64,000 nt of DNA from DATARH01 sp036268425 (GTDB lineage Bacteria > Pseudomonadota > Alphaproteobacteria > ATCC43930 > CGMCC-115725), in assembly GCA_036268425.1 (NCBI GenBank), contig DATAUE010000130.1, positions 1 through 64,000 on the forward strand, given 5' to 3'. The notes under the pieces are model-generated. The model ran no database searches. It was not told the DNA's origin and saw nothing but the letters and a program-made list of their open reading frames with translations. The number at the start of each line of letters is the position of its first letter. Positions within the stretch are counted from its first letter, which is position 1. Below are positions 7,591-16,305 of this stretch, one piece after another. The position numbers were made by a program, and so were the translations under genes.

Positions 7591-9112
7591 GCTTTGAGGT
7601 GATGTCGTAGACGACGCGGTTTATGCCGCGGACGTCGTTGATGATGCGGGTGGCGGAGCGGCTCAAAATATCGTGGGGGATGGGGTAGTAGTCGGCGGTC
7701 ATGCCGTCGGTCGAGGTGACGGCGCGCAGGGCGCAGGCGAAATCGTAGGAGCGGGCGTCGCCCATCACGCCGACGGTGCGCACCGGCAACAGCACCGCGA
7801 AGGCTTGCCAGATGTCGTCGTAAAGGCCGGCGTTGCGGATTTCGTCGAGGAAGACGGCGTCGGCCTTGCGCAATATGTCGAGCTTATCGCGAGTGACCTC
7901 GCCGGGCATGCGGATCGCGAGGCCGGGGCCGGGGAATGGGTGGCGGTCGACAAAATGCGCCGGCAGGCCGAGTTCGCGGCCGAGCGCGCGCACCTCATCC
8001 TTGAACAATTCGCGCAACGGCTCGACCAGTTTCAGGTTCATCCGCTCGGGCAGGCCGCCGACATTGTGGTGCGACTTGATCGTCACCGACGGGCCGCCGG
8101 TGGCGCTGACGGATTCGATGACATCGGGGTAGAGGGTGCCTTGCGCGAGAAAATCGACGCCGCCGATCTGGCGCGCCTCGGCGTCGAACAATTCGATGAA
8201 CAGCGCGCCGATGGTCTTGCGCTTCTGCTCGGGATCGGTGATGCCGGCGAGGCGGGCGAGGAACTGGTCGCCGGCATCGCGGTGGATCAGCGGAATGTTG
8301 TGATGGCCGCGGAACAGGCGCACGACCTCGTCGGCCTCCCCGAGCCGCAACAGGCCGGTATCGACAAAGATGCAGGTCAGGTTTTCGCCGATCGCCTCGT
8401 GGATCAGCGCGGCGGCAACTGCTGAATCGACGCCGCCGGAGAGGCCGCACACCACCCGGCCGTTGCCGACCTGCTGGCGGATTTGGTCGACCGCCTGGGC
8501 GCGGAAGGCCGCCATTGTCCAGTCGCCGTGGCAGCCGGCGACATTGTGGGTGAAGTTTTTGAGGAGCGCGCCGCCTTGCGGAGTGTGGACGACTTCGGGG
8601 TGGAACAGGCAGCCGTAGAACCGCCTGTGGTCGTCGGCGATCGCGGCGTAAGGGGCGCCGTCGGTGGCGGCGACAGCGCGGAAGCCCGGCGGGATCGCAT
8701 CGACCCGGTCGCCGTGGCTCATCCACACCTGCTCGCGCGCGCCCTGCGGCCACAGGCCTTCGAACAGGCGGCACTCGCCGGCAATGTCGATAAAGGCCCG
8801 GCCAAATTCCTGACGGTCGCTGAGGGTGACATGGCCGCCGAGCTGGGTGCACATCGTCTGCATGCCATAGCAGATCGCCAGCACCGGGATGCCGAGGCGG
8901 AATACGATGTCGGGGGCGCGGGGCGTGGTGGTCTGGGTGACCGAGGCAGGGCCGCCGGACAGGATGATGGCGCGGGGGGCGAAGTCTTTGATGCGGTCTT
9001 CGCTGGCGGTGAAGGGCCAGATTTCGCAATAGACGCCGTTTTCGCGAACGCGGCGCGCGATCAACTGGGTGACCTGGCTGCCGAAATCGAGGATCAGGAT
9101 TTTGTCGGTCAT
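7565..9112 (-). CDS. guaA: GMP synthase (glutamine-hydrolysing)
   Basis: 515-residue GuaA, converting XMP, ATP and glutamine to GMP in the last step of guanine nucleotide synthesis. The N-terminal class I glutamine amidotransferase has the nucleophile Cys81 (AICYGMQ) and the His171/Glu173 pair (FHPEV). The ATP-pyrophosphatase domain has the P-loop SGGVDS (225-230), followed by the dimerisation domain ending TIEWE. Length and ends are normal. guaB lies about 1.6 kb upstream on the same strand with rsmB between, a common alphaproteobacterial order. The 3' end serves as the ICE target. Confidence 0.98.
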   Translation of the reverse strand: MTDKILILDFGSQVTQLIARRVRENGVYCEIWPFTASEDRIKDFAPRAIILSGGPASVTQTTTPRAPDIVFRLGIPVLAICYGMQTMCTQLGGHVTLSDRQEFGRAFIDIAGECRLFEGLWPQGAREQVWMSHGDRVDAIPPGFRAVAATDGAPYAAIADDHRRFYGCLFHPEVVHTPQGGALLKNFTHNVAGCHGDWTMAAFRAQAVDQIRQQVGNGRVVCGLSGGVDSAVAAALIHEAIGENLTCIFVDTGLLRLGEADEVVRLFRGHHNIPLIHRDAGDQFLARLAGITDPEQKRKTIGALFIELFDAEARQIGGVDFLAQGTLYPDVIESVSATGGPSVTIKSHHNVGGLPERMNLKLVEPLRELFKDEVRALGRELGLPAHFVDRHPFPGPGLAIRMPGEVTRDKLDILRKADAVFLDEIRNAGLYDDIWQAFAVLLPVRTVGVMGDARSYDFACALRAVTSTDGMTADYYPIPHDILSRSATRIINDVRGINRVVYDITSKPPGTIEWE

Positions 9113-9167
9113 GGGCGGCGGCCTCGGGAGATTTTAACGTGCGGAGGATGCGCTGAGTTGCGGAGGA

Positions 9168-10550
9168 TTACGTCGCCTCCGCGCCCTCTGCATGGCACTC
9201 CGCGTCCTCTGCGTTGGATTGTTCTTTGGTCGGGGTTGTCGCGGCGCGTTGAAATTGGGCGACGAAGAAGCCGTCGGTGCCGTGGCGGGCAGGGGTCAGG
9301 CGCAGGTAGTCGTCACCGCCGGGGGGGTGGCCGCCGATGACGTCTTCCCAGGCGCGGGCTGCGGGGTAGAGCGCGAAATCGGGGGTGGCGGCGAGGAAAG
9401 CTTCGGCCTGCGCCTCGTTTTCCTCGCGCAACAGCGAGCAGGTGACATAGGTCAGGCGGCCGCCGGGTTTTACCAGGCGCGCGGCGCTCGCGAGGATGTC
9501 CTGCTGGCGAACGACCAGTTCGGCGAGGTCGTTGGGCGTGGTGCGCCATTTGCCGTCAGGGTTGCGGCGCCAGCTGCCGATGCCGAGGCACGGCGCATCG
9601 ACAAAGACGCGGTCGAAGGTGCGGGCGTGGCGCTTGACCCACAAATCGCGCTCGTTGGTGAGGGGGCGGCGCTCGACATTGCTGATCCCGGCGCGGCGCA
9701 GGCGCACGCCAGCGCGTTCGAGGCGCCATCCCGCCGTGTCGCAGGCAACGAGCTTGCCGCGGTTTTCCATCGCGGCAGCGAGCGCCAATGTCTTGCCGCC
9801 GGCGCCGGCGCAGAAATCGACGACCCGCATGCCCGGCCGCGCATCGGCAAGCAGGGCGGCAAGCTGCGAGCCTTCGTCCTGCACTTCGATCAGCCCGTTT
9901 TTGAACGCGGCGAGGGTGGCGAGCGGCACGCGGCGCTTGAGGCGGAGCCCGAGCGGGGACCACGGGGTAGGCTCGGCCTGGACGTTTTCGAGGGCGAGGG
10001 CGCGTTGGGCACCGGCGCGGTCGGTTTTCAGCGCATTGACGCGCAGGTCGAGTGGCGCAGTGGTGTTGAGCGCCGCCATCTCGTCTTCGAGGCGGCGGCC
10101 ATAGAGTTTTGCGAGATAGGGTTCGAGCCATTCGGGCAGGCTGGCGGCGGTCGCGCGCGGCATCTCCGGGTGGGTCAAGGAGCGGCCCGGGAGGCCGCGG
10201 GCCAGCTTTGCCTCGGGCAGCGACAGGGTGGGAGGGCGGAATTTGCTGCCGTCGAAGCTCTGGGTGATGTCGTCGGCGGCCCACCCGTCGACCAGCGGCA
10301 ATACGGCGATCATGCGGGTGCGGGCGTTCGGGGTGATGGTGGCGTCCGACATGCGGTCAATCCACCAATCGAGCGGCGCACGGTGCCGCAATACGGCATA
10401 GATGTGCGCCGAAATCGCCACCCGGTCCTTGGCGCCGATATAGCGGCGGCGCTTGAAATAATCGGCGGCGGTGTCGTCGGCCGGCCGGTTGCCGTCATCG
10501 GTCGCGGACAGAACGTCGATCGCCGCCTGAATACGGGCGCCGGGGGTCAC
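9168..10550 (-). CDS. rsmB: RsmB/NOP-family rRNA (cytosine-C5) methyltransferase
   Basis: 460-residue SAM-dependent RNA m5C methyltransferase of the RsmB/NOP2 family, probably acting on 16S rRNA. The N-terminal region is NusB-like; the Rossmann catalytic domain starts near residue 240 (MRVVDFCAGAGGKTLALAAA). It has both family cysteines: the catalytic one in TYVTCSLLREEN and the release one in DAPCLGIGSWRRNPD. The C-terminal 20 residues (NAEDAECHAEGAE-type) are low complexity and match repetitive DNA rather than the domain. It lies between guaB and guaA on the same strand. The exact target base is not deducible. Confidence 0.88.
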   Translation of the reverse strand: MTPGARIQAAIDVLSATDDGNRPADDTAADYFKRRRYIGAKDRVAISAHIYAVLRHRAPLDWWIDRMSDATITPNARTRMIAVLPLVDGWAADDITQSFDGSKFRPPTLSLPEAKLARGLPGRSLTHPEMPRATAASLPEWLEPYLAKLYGRRLEDEMAALNTTAPLDLRVNALKTDRAGAQRALALENVQAEPTPWSPLGLRLKRRVPLATLAAFKNGLIEVQDEGSQLAALLADARPGMRVVDFCAGAGGKTLALAAAMENRGKLVACDTAGWRLERAGVRLRRAGISNVERRPLTNERDLWVKRHARTFDRVFVDAPCLGIGSWRRNPDGKWRTTPNDLAELVVRQQDILASAARLVKPGGRLTYVTCSLLREENEAQAEAFLAATPDFALYPAARAWEDVIGGHPPGGDDYLRLTPARHGTDGFFVAQFQRAATTPTKEQSNAEDAECHAEGAEAT

Positions 10551-10568
10551 GTTTCACAGAAGCCGTTT

Positions 10569-10655
10569 TGCCCGGGCTCGGCCCGGGCATCCACGCACCC
10601 TTTCAGGCCGTGCGATTGGGGAAATAGCCCGTGGATGGCCGGGCCAGGCCCGGCC
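10569..10655. repeat. REP-like pair of inverted palindromes between guaB and rsmB
   Basis: Two copies of one GC-rich palindromic module, in opposite orientation, about 35 bp apart. The left copy starts gcccgggctcggcccgggc and continues atccacg. The right copy, read on the other strand, is ggccgggcctggcccggcc followed by atccacg. Each can fold into a hairpin. This matches the REP/BIME class of intergenic repeats common in alphaproteobacteria. On the guaB transcript it would form hairpins just past the guaB stop and may end or stabilise the message. Confidence 0.7.
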
Positions 10656-10719
10656 AAGTTGGCTTCGGAGCTGAGACGTGCGGGCTGTCTGCAACCGCGT
10701 TCGCCGACGCAGCAACTGG

Positions 10720-12192
10720 TCACATGTCGTGCCGATAATTCGGGGCTTCGCGGGTGATCGCGACGTCGTGAACATGGCTTTCGCGCAGGCCCGAGCCGGT
10801 GATGCGCACGAAATTGCAGTTGCGCTGCATCTCGGCGATCGTGCGGTTGCCGGTATAGCCCATCGCCGCCTTGAGACCGCCGATCAGCTGGTGGACGATA
10901 TTGCCGACCGGTCCTTTATGCGCGACGCGGCCCTCGACGCCTTCCGGCACCAGTTTCAGCGTGTCGGTGACTTCCTGCTGGAAATAGCGGTCGGCCGAGC
11001 CGCGCGCCATCGCGCCGATCGACCCCATGCCCCGGTAATATTTGTAGCTGCGGCCCTGATAGAGGAAAACCTCGCCAGGGCTTTCGTCGGTGCCGGCGAA
11101 CAACGAGCCGAGCATCGCGCAATCGGCGCCGGCGGCGATCGCTTTCGCCAGATCGCCGGAAAATTTTATGCCGCCATCGGCGATAACCGGGACACCGTGC
11201 TTGCGGCACTCCTCGACCGCATCGACGATCGCAGTGAATTGCGGCACGCCAACCCCCGCGACCATGCGGGTGGTGCAGATCGACCCCGGCCCGATGCCGA
11301 CCTTGACCGCGTCGGCACCGGCCTCGATGACGGCGCGCGCCCCGTCAGCCGTGGCGATATTCCCAACGATGACCTGCGTGTAGTTCGACATGTGGCGGAT
11401 TTCGTTGACCGCCTCCAGCACCCTCGACGAATGGCCGTGCGCGGTGTCGACGACCATGATGTCGACCCCAGCGGCGAATAGCGCCTCGGCGCGTTCCAGC
11501 TCCAGCTTGCCGGTGCCGGCGGCGGCGGCAACGCGAAGGCGGCCGTGCTCGTCTTTCGCGGCTTGCGGGAAAAGCTGCGCCTTTTCGATGTCCTTGACCG
11601 TGATCAGCCCGGTGCAGCGATATTCCTTGTCGACGACCAGCAGTTTCTCGATGCGATGCTGATGCAGCAGGCGCTTCGCCTCTTCGCGCGAGACGTTTTC
11701 GCGCACTGTGATCAGCTCGCGGGTCATCAGCTCGGCGACCGGCTGTCGCGGGTTGGTGGCGAAACGCACGTCGCGGTTTGTCAGGATGCCGACCAGCCGA
11801 CCCGGCATCCCGAACGAGCCGCCCTCGACGACCGGAATGCCGGAAATCCTGTTGTCCGCCATCAGCCGCAAGGCGTCGGCGAGGGTCTCGTCGGGACGGA
11901 TCGTGACCGGGTTGACGACCATCCCGGCCTCGAATTTTTTGACCTTGCGGACTTCGGCGGCCTGTTGGTCGATCGGCATGTTGCGGTGGATGACGCCGAG
12001 GCCGCCGGCCTGCGCCATCGCGATCGCCAGGTTGCCTTCGGTTACCGTGTCCATCGCAGCCGAGACCAGCGGAATGCCAAGCTCGATTTCGCGGGTAATG
12101 CGGGAGCGCGTATCCGTCTCCCCCGGCAATACGCTGGATGCGGCCGGCACCAGCATTACGTCGTCAAAGGTCAGCGCCTGCCGAATTTCCAT
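10720..12192 (-). CDS. guaB: IMP dehydrogenase
   Basis: 490-residue GuaB, oxidising IMP to XMP with NAD+, the first committed step to GMP. The barrel contains the catalytic-loop cysteine in GPGSICTTRMVAGVG and the flap region around GSADRYFQQE. Two CBS domains are inserted (about residues 95-205: VNPVTIRPDETL..DNRISGIPVV and MTRELITVRENVS..KLLVVD). The frame is open from 12276, but MEIRQALTFDDVMLVPA at 12192 matches the family start. guaA is on the same strand downstream, so the XMP produced here feeds the GuaA encoded about 1.6 kb away. Confidence 0.97.
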   Translation of the reverse strand: MEIRQALTFDDVMLVPAASSVLPGETDTRSRITREIELGIPLVSAAMDTVTEGNLAIAMAQAGGLGVIHRNMPIDQQAAEVRKVKKFEAGMVVNPVTIRPDETLADALRLMADNRISGIPVVEGGSFGMPGRLVGILTNRDVRFATNPRQPVAELMTRELITVRENVSREEAKRLLHQHRIEKLLVVDKEYRCTGLITVKDIEKAQLFPQAAKDEHGRLRVAAAAGTGKLELERAEALFAAGVDIMVVDTAHGHSSRVLEAVNEIRHMSNYTQVIVGNIATADGARAVIEAGADAVKVGIGPGSICTTRMVAGVGVPQFTAIVDAVEECRKHGVPVIADGGIKFSGDLAKAIAAGADCAMLGSLFAGTDESPGEVFLYQGRSYKYYRGMGSIGAMARGSADRYFQQEVTDTLKLVPEGVEGRVAHKGPVGNIVHQLIGGLKAAMGYTGNRTIAEMQRNCNFVRITGSGLRESHVHDVAITREAPNYRHDM

Positions 12193-12291
12193 CGCGCCCG
12201 TACTTCCGGATTGGTCGGTGACATGGCCTGATATGTAGGGAGAGAGGGTGGCCGGTCCAGTTCCCGTATCAAGCAAGCGGAATCCGGGCCG

Positions 12292-13002
12292 CTATGCGCT
12301 GCCGCGATAGGTTTTTGCGACGACATAGGTTTCGGCCGATTCGGCGCGGCTCGCGGCCGGTTTGGCATGGCGTACCTCGGTAAAGGCGCGTTTCAGGGCT
12401 GCGAGCAACTCGCCCTCGGTGCCGCCCTGGAACACCTTTGCGACAAAAGCGCCGCCCGGCCGCAAGATCGTCTCGGCGAAGGCAAATGCCGCCTCGGCGA
12501 GCGCGACGATGCGCAGATGGTCGGTTGCGGCGTGGCCGGTGGCGGGGGCTGCCATGTCGCTTAACACCAGATCGGCGGCGCCGCCAAGCAGATCGCGGAT
12601 TTGGGCGGCGGTAGCGTCGTCGGTGAAATCACCGGTCAATACCGCGGCGCCGGATAACGGATTGGTCGGGTTAAGGTCGATGCCGACGACCCGCCCGGCC
12701 GCGCCGACTCGCGCGGCCGCGATCTGCGTCCAGCCCCCCGGCGCGCAGCCGAGATCAATGACGCGGCTGCCGGGGGCCAGCAGACCGAATTTGTCGTCAA
12801 GCTGGATCAGTTTGAACGCGGCACGCGAACGATAGCCCTGGCGCTTCGCCTCGGTGACGAACGGATCGTTGAGCTGCCGCGTCAGCCATTCGTTCGACGA
12901 CGCCTTGCGCCGACGCGCGGTCTTGACGCGCACCGCGAGAGGGCGGCCGCCTGCCGATCCACCGCCTGCCGATCCACCGCCTGCGGTTCCGCCGCGCGCC
13001 AT
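12292..13002 (-). CDS. rlmE: 23S rRNA (uridine-2'-O)-methyltransferase RlmE (FtsJ/RrmJ)
   Basis: 236-residue heat-shock-type methyltransferase that 2'-O-methylates U2552 of 23S rRNA during late 50S assembly. The family core starts at EWLTRQLNDPFVTEAKRQGYRSRAAFKL. It contains the SAM motif VIDLGCAPGGWTQIAA and the catalytic K-D-K-E set: Lys in SRAAFK, Asp in LVLSDMAAPATG, Lys in AFVAKVFQGG, Glu in SAETYVV. The N-terminus has a Gly/Ser-rich segment built from three 15-bp repeats (12949-12993). Start 13002 is 3 bp from the vapC stop. The frame upstream of it runs into vapC and is not used. Confidence 0.93.
   Translation of the reverse strand: MARGGTAGGGSAGGGSAGGRPLAVRVKTARRRKASSNEWLTRQLNDPFVTEAKRQGYRSRAAFKLIQLDDKFGLLAPGSRVIDLGCAPGGWTQIAAARVGAAGRVVGIDLNPTNPLSGAAVLTGDFTDDATAAQIRDLLGGAADLVLSDMAAPATGHAATDHLRIVALAEAAFAFAETILRPGGAFVAKVFQGGTEGELLAALKRAFTEVRHAKPAASRAESAETYVVAKTYRGSA
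12949..12993 (+). repeat. 3 x 15-bp tandem repeat in the rlmE N-terminus
   Basis: Three units of the form cgcctgccgatccac, the third diverged, encode the GGGSAGGGSAGG-like N-terminal arm of RlmE. The repeat keeps the reading frame. Confidence 0.85.
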
Positions 13003-13004
13003 CC

Positions 13005-13412
13005 TCACGCCGCCGGTTGGAACGGGTTCGCGATGCGCAGCTTTCCGGCGACGATCATGCCGTTCTGCATGTCTTCGGACCACAGAGTGTCTGCACCGGC
13101 TTGCAAGGCCGCTGCAATCATCAGCGCGTCGAACACCGCGAACCCGTATCGCTCCGCAATATCCAGCGCGGTGTCGTGAGTTTTGTCATCAACGCCTGTA
13201 ACAGCGGCGCAGAGCACGCGGATCGCAGTGAGCGCTTCACGGACCTCCGACCACGACAGATGCAGTTTGCGGCGCGCGACGTTGGCAAATTCATTCAGCG
13301 CTTGAACGCTGACTGCGCAACCGCGCTGCAAGAGCGCCTGGGCCGCTTCGGCACGCGGATCGGTTGTAAAGGCGTAAACGAGGACATTGCTGTCGAGAAA
13401 CTCAATGGCCAA
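13005..13412 (-). CDS. vapC: VapC-type PIN-domain toxin (ribonuclease)
   Basis: 135-residue PIN-domain protein. The acidic metal-binding residues are recognisable: Asp in MAIEFLDSNVLVYAF, Glu in VQALNEFANVARR, Asp in GFAVFDALMIAAAL and Asp in LWSEDMQNG. PIN toxins of VapBC systems cut specific tRNAs or rRNA. The gene starts 5 bp after the antitoxin stop, as expected for a coupled pair. The pair sits between ppx and rlmE on the same strand, so it interrupts an otherwise housekeeping cluster. The cleavage target is not predictable from sequence. Confidence 0.88.
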   Translation of the reverse strand: MAIEFLDSNVLVYAFTTDPRAEAAQALLQRGCAVSVQALNEFANVARRKLHLSWSEVREALTAIRVLCAAVTGVDDKTHDTALDIAERYGFAVFDALMIAAALQAGADTLWSEDMQNGMIVAGKLRIANPFQPAA

Positions 13413-13417
13413 CGTCG

Positions 13418-13648
13418 CTACCGTGCATTCGCTTCGTCGCGGTCGAACTTCCAGTCCGGAGGAAGTTTCCAGCGAAAGCCGCGGATGCGTTCGAGAGCAT
13501 TCTCGCGGCTCCGGTCCCGCTCAATTTCAAAAGTCCGGGGGCCGGCAAGGCGAACCTCAACCTCATCCCCTTCTTTCAACTCCAACGCCTCAGCCACAGC
13601 GCTGGGAACCCGGATGGCGAGGCTGTTGCCCCATTTCGCGACGCGCAT
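13418..13648 (-). CDS. vapB: VapB-type antitoxin, AbrB/MazE fold
   Basis: 76-residue antitoxin with an N-terminal swapped-hairpin AbrB/MazE DNA-binding domain (MRVAKWGNSLAIRVPSAVAE..LKEGDEVEVR) and a toxin-binding tail rich in Arg, Asp and Trp. An ATG 30 bp upstream (13678) is in frame, but it lies at or before the predicted transcription start of the promoter at 13681-13709. 13648 also gives the canonical family start, so it is preferred. The next gene, 5 bp on, is the PIN toxin. Confidence 0.85.
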   Translation of the reverse strand: MRVAKWGNSLAIRVPSAVAEALELKEGDEVEVRLAGPRTFEIERDRSRENALERIRGFRWKLPPDWKFDRDEANAR

Positions 13649-13680
13649 CGAACGGCCCGTGAGATATACGTTACGCATTG

Positions 13681-13709
13681 TATATCAGGCGACCGTATCA
13701 GGCAGTCAA
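13681..13709 (-). promoter_or_regulatory. vapBC promoter with direct-repeat operator candidate
   Basis: On the minus strand TTGACT (13709-13704), a 17-bp spacer and GATATA (13686-13681) form a sigma70-type promoter. Two direct copies of tatcaggc (plus strand 683-690 and 696-703 of this kilobase) with a 13-bp period lie between the hexamers and overlap the -10. They are a plausible VapB binding site for autoregulation. Not tested by comparison. Confidence 0.5.
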
Positions 13710-13720
13710 GACGACTGTCT

Positions 13721-14854
13721 CTAGGCCGAGGCACCGGTTTGGCCGTGCATCAGGTCGAACAGGATGCCTTCGCGGATGCCGCGATCGGCGACGCGCAGAC
13801 GGCCGACGGGCCAGGTCGCGCAGATCGCGTCGAGGATGGCGCAACCGCTCAGCACCAGGTCGGCCCGCTCGCGCCCGACGCAGGGGTTGGCGGCGCGGCC
13901 TTCAATGTCGAGCCCGGCGAGATGGCGCGACACGATCTCGATCTGGTCGAAGGTCAGGATGCTGCCATCGACCATCGCGCGGATGTAGCGGGGCAGGGCG
14001 AGGTTGACGCCGGCCAGTGTCGTGACCGTACCGGAACTGCCGAGCATCTGCACCTGGCCGGCGCGCACCTGCCGGCGGATGCTGTGCGCTTTTTCGATCG
14101 GTGCCAGCGCGGCCTCGGCTTCGGCGACCATCGCGCGATAGATCGCCGGGGTAACCTCGATGCCGCCAAACCGCTCGGTAAACGTCACGACCCCAAAGGG
14201 GAGGGAGGTCGAGCCGAGAATTTCCAGTCTTTTATGCGCCGGCATCCTTGGGCCGCTGTGCCGCAGCCAGACGATTTCGGTCGAGCCGCCGCCGATATCG
14301 AAGACGATCGCGTACGGAATGCGCGGGTGCAGCAGCGGCGCACAGCCGGTGACGACGAGCCGCGCTTCCTCGGCGGTGGAGATGATTTCCAGTTCGATGC
14401 CGGTCTCGCCGCGTACGCGTTCGAGAAAGGCGCCGCAATTCACCGCCCGTCGGCAGGCCTCGGTGGCTACATAACGCCCGATTGCGACATGGCGATGATC
14501 GAGTTTGCCAGCGCAGATCTTCAACGCCTCAATCGTGCGCGCCATTGCCGGTTCGGACAGGACGCCGCTGCCGGCGAGTCCTTCGCCTAGCCGGACGATG
14601 CGGGAAAACGCATCCATCACACGAAATCCGCCGCCGGCGCGGCGGGCGATCAGCAGGCGGCAATTGTTAGTGCCGAGATCGAGCGCGGCGTAGGTCGGCA
14701 GAACCGAGCGCGTCGCCGGCGCGAAGTCGCGGCCGCCATGCAGCCCGGTCGGCTTTGATCCGGCGGGGTTTGGTGCGTCGGCACGCAGCGGCAGCGCGCT
14801 CGGCCCGCGGCCGCCGCCTTCACCCCGCACCTGCTGCAACACACTGCTCGACAC
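13721..14854 (-). CDS. ppx: Ppx/GppA-family exopolyphosphatase / guanosine pentaphosphatase
   Basis: 377-residue member of the ASKHA superfamily that hydrolyses polyphosphate ends and/or pppGpp. The phosphate-1 motif is at YAALDLGTNNCRLLIAR (about residue 54), phosphate-2 at YAIVFDIGGGSTEIVWL, and the adenosine/third motif at QMLGSSGTVTTLAG. About 50 N-terminal residues before the domain are Gly/Pro/Arg-rich and unlike the family, so translation may start later than the GTG at 14854. In related bacteria ppx directly precedes rlmE; here vapBC separates them. Confidence 0.88.
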   Translation of the reverse strand: MSSSVLQQVRGEGGGRGPSALPLRADAPNPAGSKPTGLHGGRDFAPATRSVLPTYAALDLGTNNCRLLIARRAGGGFRVMDAFSRIVRLGEGLAGSGVLSEPAMARTIEALKICAGKLDHRHVAIGRYVATEACRRAVNCGAFLERVRGETGIELEIISTAEEARLVVTGCAPLLHPRIPYAIVFDIGGGSTEIVWLRHSGPRMPAHKRLEILGSTSLPFGVVTFTERFGGIEVTPAIYRAMVAEAEAALAPIEKAHSIRRQVRAGQVQMLGSSGTVTTLAGVNLALPRYIRAMVDGSILTFDQIEIVSRHLAGLDIEGRAANPCVGRERADLVLSGCAILDAICATWPVGRLRVADRGIREGILFDLMHGQTGASA

Positions 14855-14960
14855 CGTCGGATACCCCGCGACGCGCCCACCATGTTAACGCAGAGTGTCG
14901 GCGAATCGAAGTGCGGCGAAACCGGCCCTGTCGAAAAGCGGAGTTGCCGCGCGCCGCAGC

Positions 14961-16103
14961 TTAGGCTTGCGGCGCGCCCGGCCAGAGTTTTCCGCCAACG
15001 ACCATGGCGCGCACGACGAGCCGATGCCGCCCGCGCCGGGTTTCGCCGAGTACGTCGCGATAGTCGAACTCGCCTTCGACGACCTGAAGGATTGTCGCAT
15101 CGCCAACGGCGCCGACCGCGAGGTGGCCGAGATCGCGGCGCCCGACGATGTTTGCCGGCGCTGCTGTGCTGGCGCCGATCACCGTTGTCAGATCGACACC
15201 CAGAGCGAGAAATTTCGACATTGTCACGAGCTGGTCGAACGCCGGTCCGTTGATGCTCATTGCATGCACGTCGCTGCTGATGACGTCGGGCAGAAACCCG
15301 GCCTCCAGCATCAGTTCGGCGGTGCGGAAGCCGAACGACCCGCCGCCATGCCCGATATCGAAAATGACGCCACGGTCGCGCGCCGCCAGCACCTCGTCGC
15401 GAACGCGGCCGTCCGGCCACACCGGCGCGTTGGGGAACGGGCGGAAGCAATGTGTGATGACATCGCCCGGACGCAGCCGCGACAGAACTTCGAGGCGTGA
15501 AGGCGGAGGGTTGTCGAGATGCGCCATCACCGGCAGCCCGACCTCCTCAGCAACCTCGATCGCGATGTCGAGCGGCGCCGCGCCCGACGCGCCACCGGCG
15601 CCGCGTCCGACGCGCACTTTGACGCCAACGATGAGGTCGCGGTGTTCATTGATGACGCGGACGCATTCGCGTGGGTCGATCAGTCGCAGGTCGGCCGCTT
15701 CGCCGACCATCACGGCCGGTGAGAACGCGAAAATTCCGGGAAACGAGACGTTCAGGTACGGCAGGATGCGCAACGGCGATGGCTCGATCACATGTCGCCG
15801 AAAGCCGTGGAAATTGCCGGGACCGGCGCTGCCGGCATCGACAAAGGTCGTGGTGCCGCTGCGTCGGGCGACGGTGGCGGCGTCAACCCCCATCGATGTG
15901 CCGCCCCAATAGACATGCGTGTGCAGGTCGATCAGCCCCGGCGCCACGAGCATGTTGCTGACGTCGATGGTCTGCTCGGCGCGCAGCGGCAGACCGGTGC
16001 CGATGGTCTCGACCCGCCCGTCGCCAAACCCGATATCGGTGATTTCGTTGCGCCCATGTGCCGGGTCGACGACCCGGCCGCCTTTCAGAATGAGATTAAG
16101 CAT
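14961..16103 (-). CDS. Amidohydrolase/deacetylase-family metallohydrolase (dihydroorotase-like)
   Basis: 380-residue TIM-barrel metal-dependent hydrolase. The first metal motif is VAPGLIDLHTHVYWGG. A Lys in VGVKVRVGRG is the likely carbamylated bridging residue. Further ligands are in PVMAHLDNPPPSR and VITHCFRPFPN, and the catalytic Asp is in DVISSDVHAMSINGP. The typical C-terminal cap reads LAVGAVGDATILQVVEGEFDYRD. It belongs to the amidohydrolase/deacetylase group related to dihydroorotases and D-aminoacylases; the substrate cannot be assigned. It is a single gene upstream of ppx on the same strand. Confidence 0.82.
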   Translation of the reverse strand: MLNLILKGGRVVDPAHGRNEITDIGFGDGRVETIGTGLPLRAEQTIDVSNMLVAPGLIDLHTHVYWGGTSMGVDAATVARRSGTTTFVDAGSAGPGNFHGFRRHVIEPSPLRILPYLNVSFPGIFAFSPAVMVGEAADLRLIDPRECVRVINEHRDLIVGVKVRVGRGAGGASGAAPLDIAIEVAEEVGLPVMAHLDNPPPSRLEVLSRLRPGDVITHCFRPFPNAPVWPDGRVRDEVLAARDRGVIFDIGHGGGSFGFRTAELMLEAGFLPDVISSDVHAMSINGPAFDQLVTMSKFLALGVDLTTVIGASTAAPANIVGRRDLGHLAVGAVGDATILQVVEGEFDYRDVLGETRRGRHRLVVRAMVVGGKLWPGAPQA

Positions 16104-16305
16104 GTGCTGCCCTATCTACCCGCCGCGGAGCCTACACATGATGCGGCGCGCGTAAAGGCCGGCGCGCGTAAAGCTGAAGCCCGCTGAAGACGTGGTGTAG
16201 GGTGCCCCCTCGAGACGGGCGAAGACTTATCCATCCAAAGCGGCTGCCGACCGGCGCAGCGGCCATTAGCGGCGGCCAAGCGGCTTTTGCGCGCTTAATG
16301 AGGTG

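Noticed and set aside
9192..10757. 521-codon plus-strand open frame
   Set aside because: It is a GC-driven antisense shadow of rsmB; the opposite strand has full methyltransferase motifs.
13648..13678. Longer vapB start at ATG 13678
   Set aside because: It lies at or before the predicted transcription start, while 13648 gives the family N-terminus.
14650..15450. 266-codon minus-strand open frame
   Set aside because: Arg/Pro-rich shadow frame across the amidohydrolase and ppx genes, no recognisable domain.
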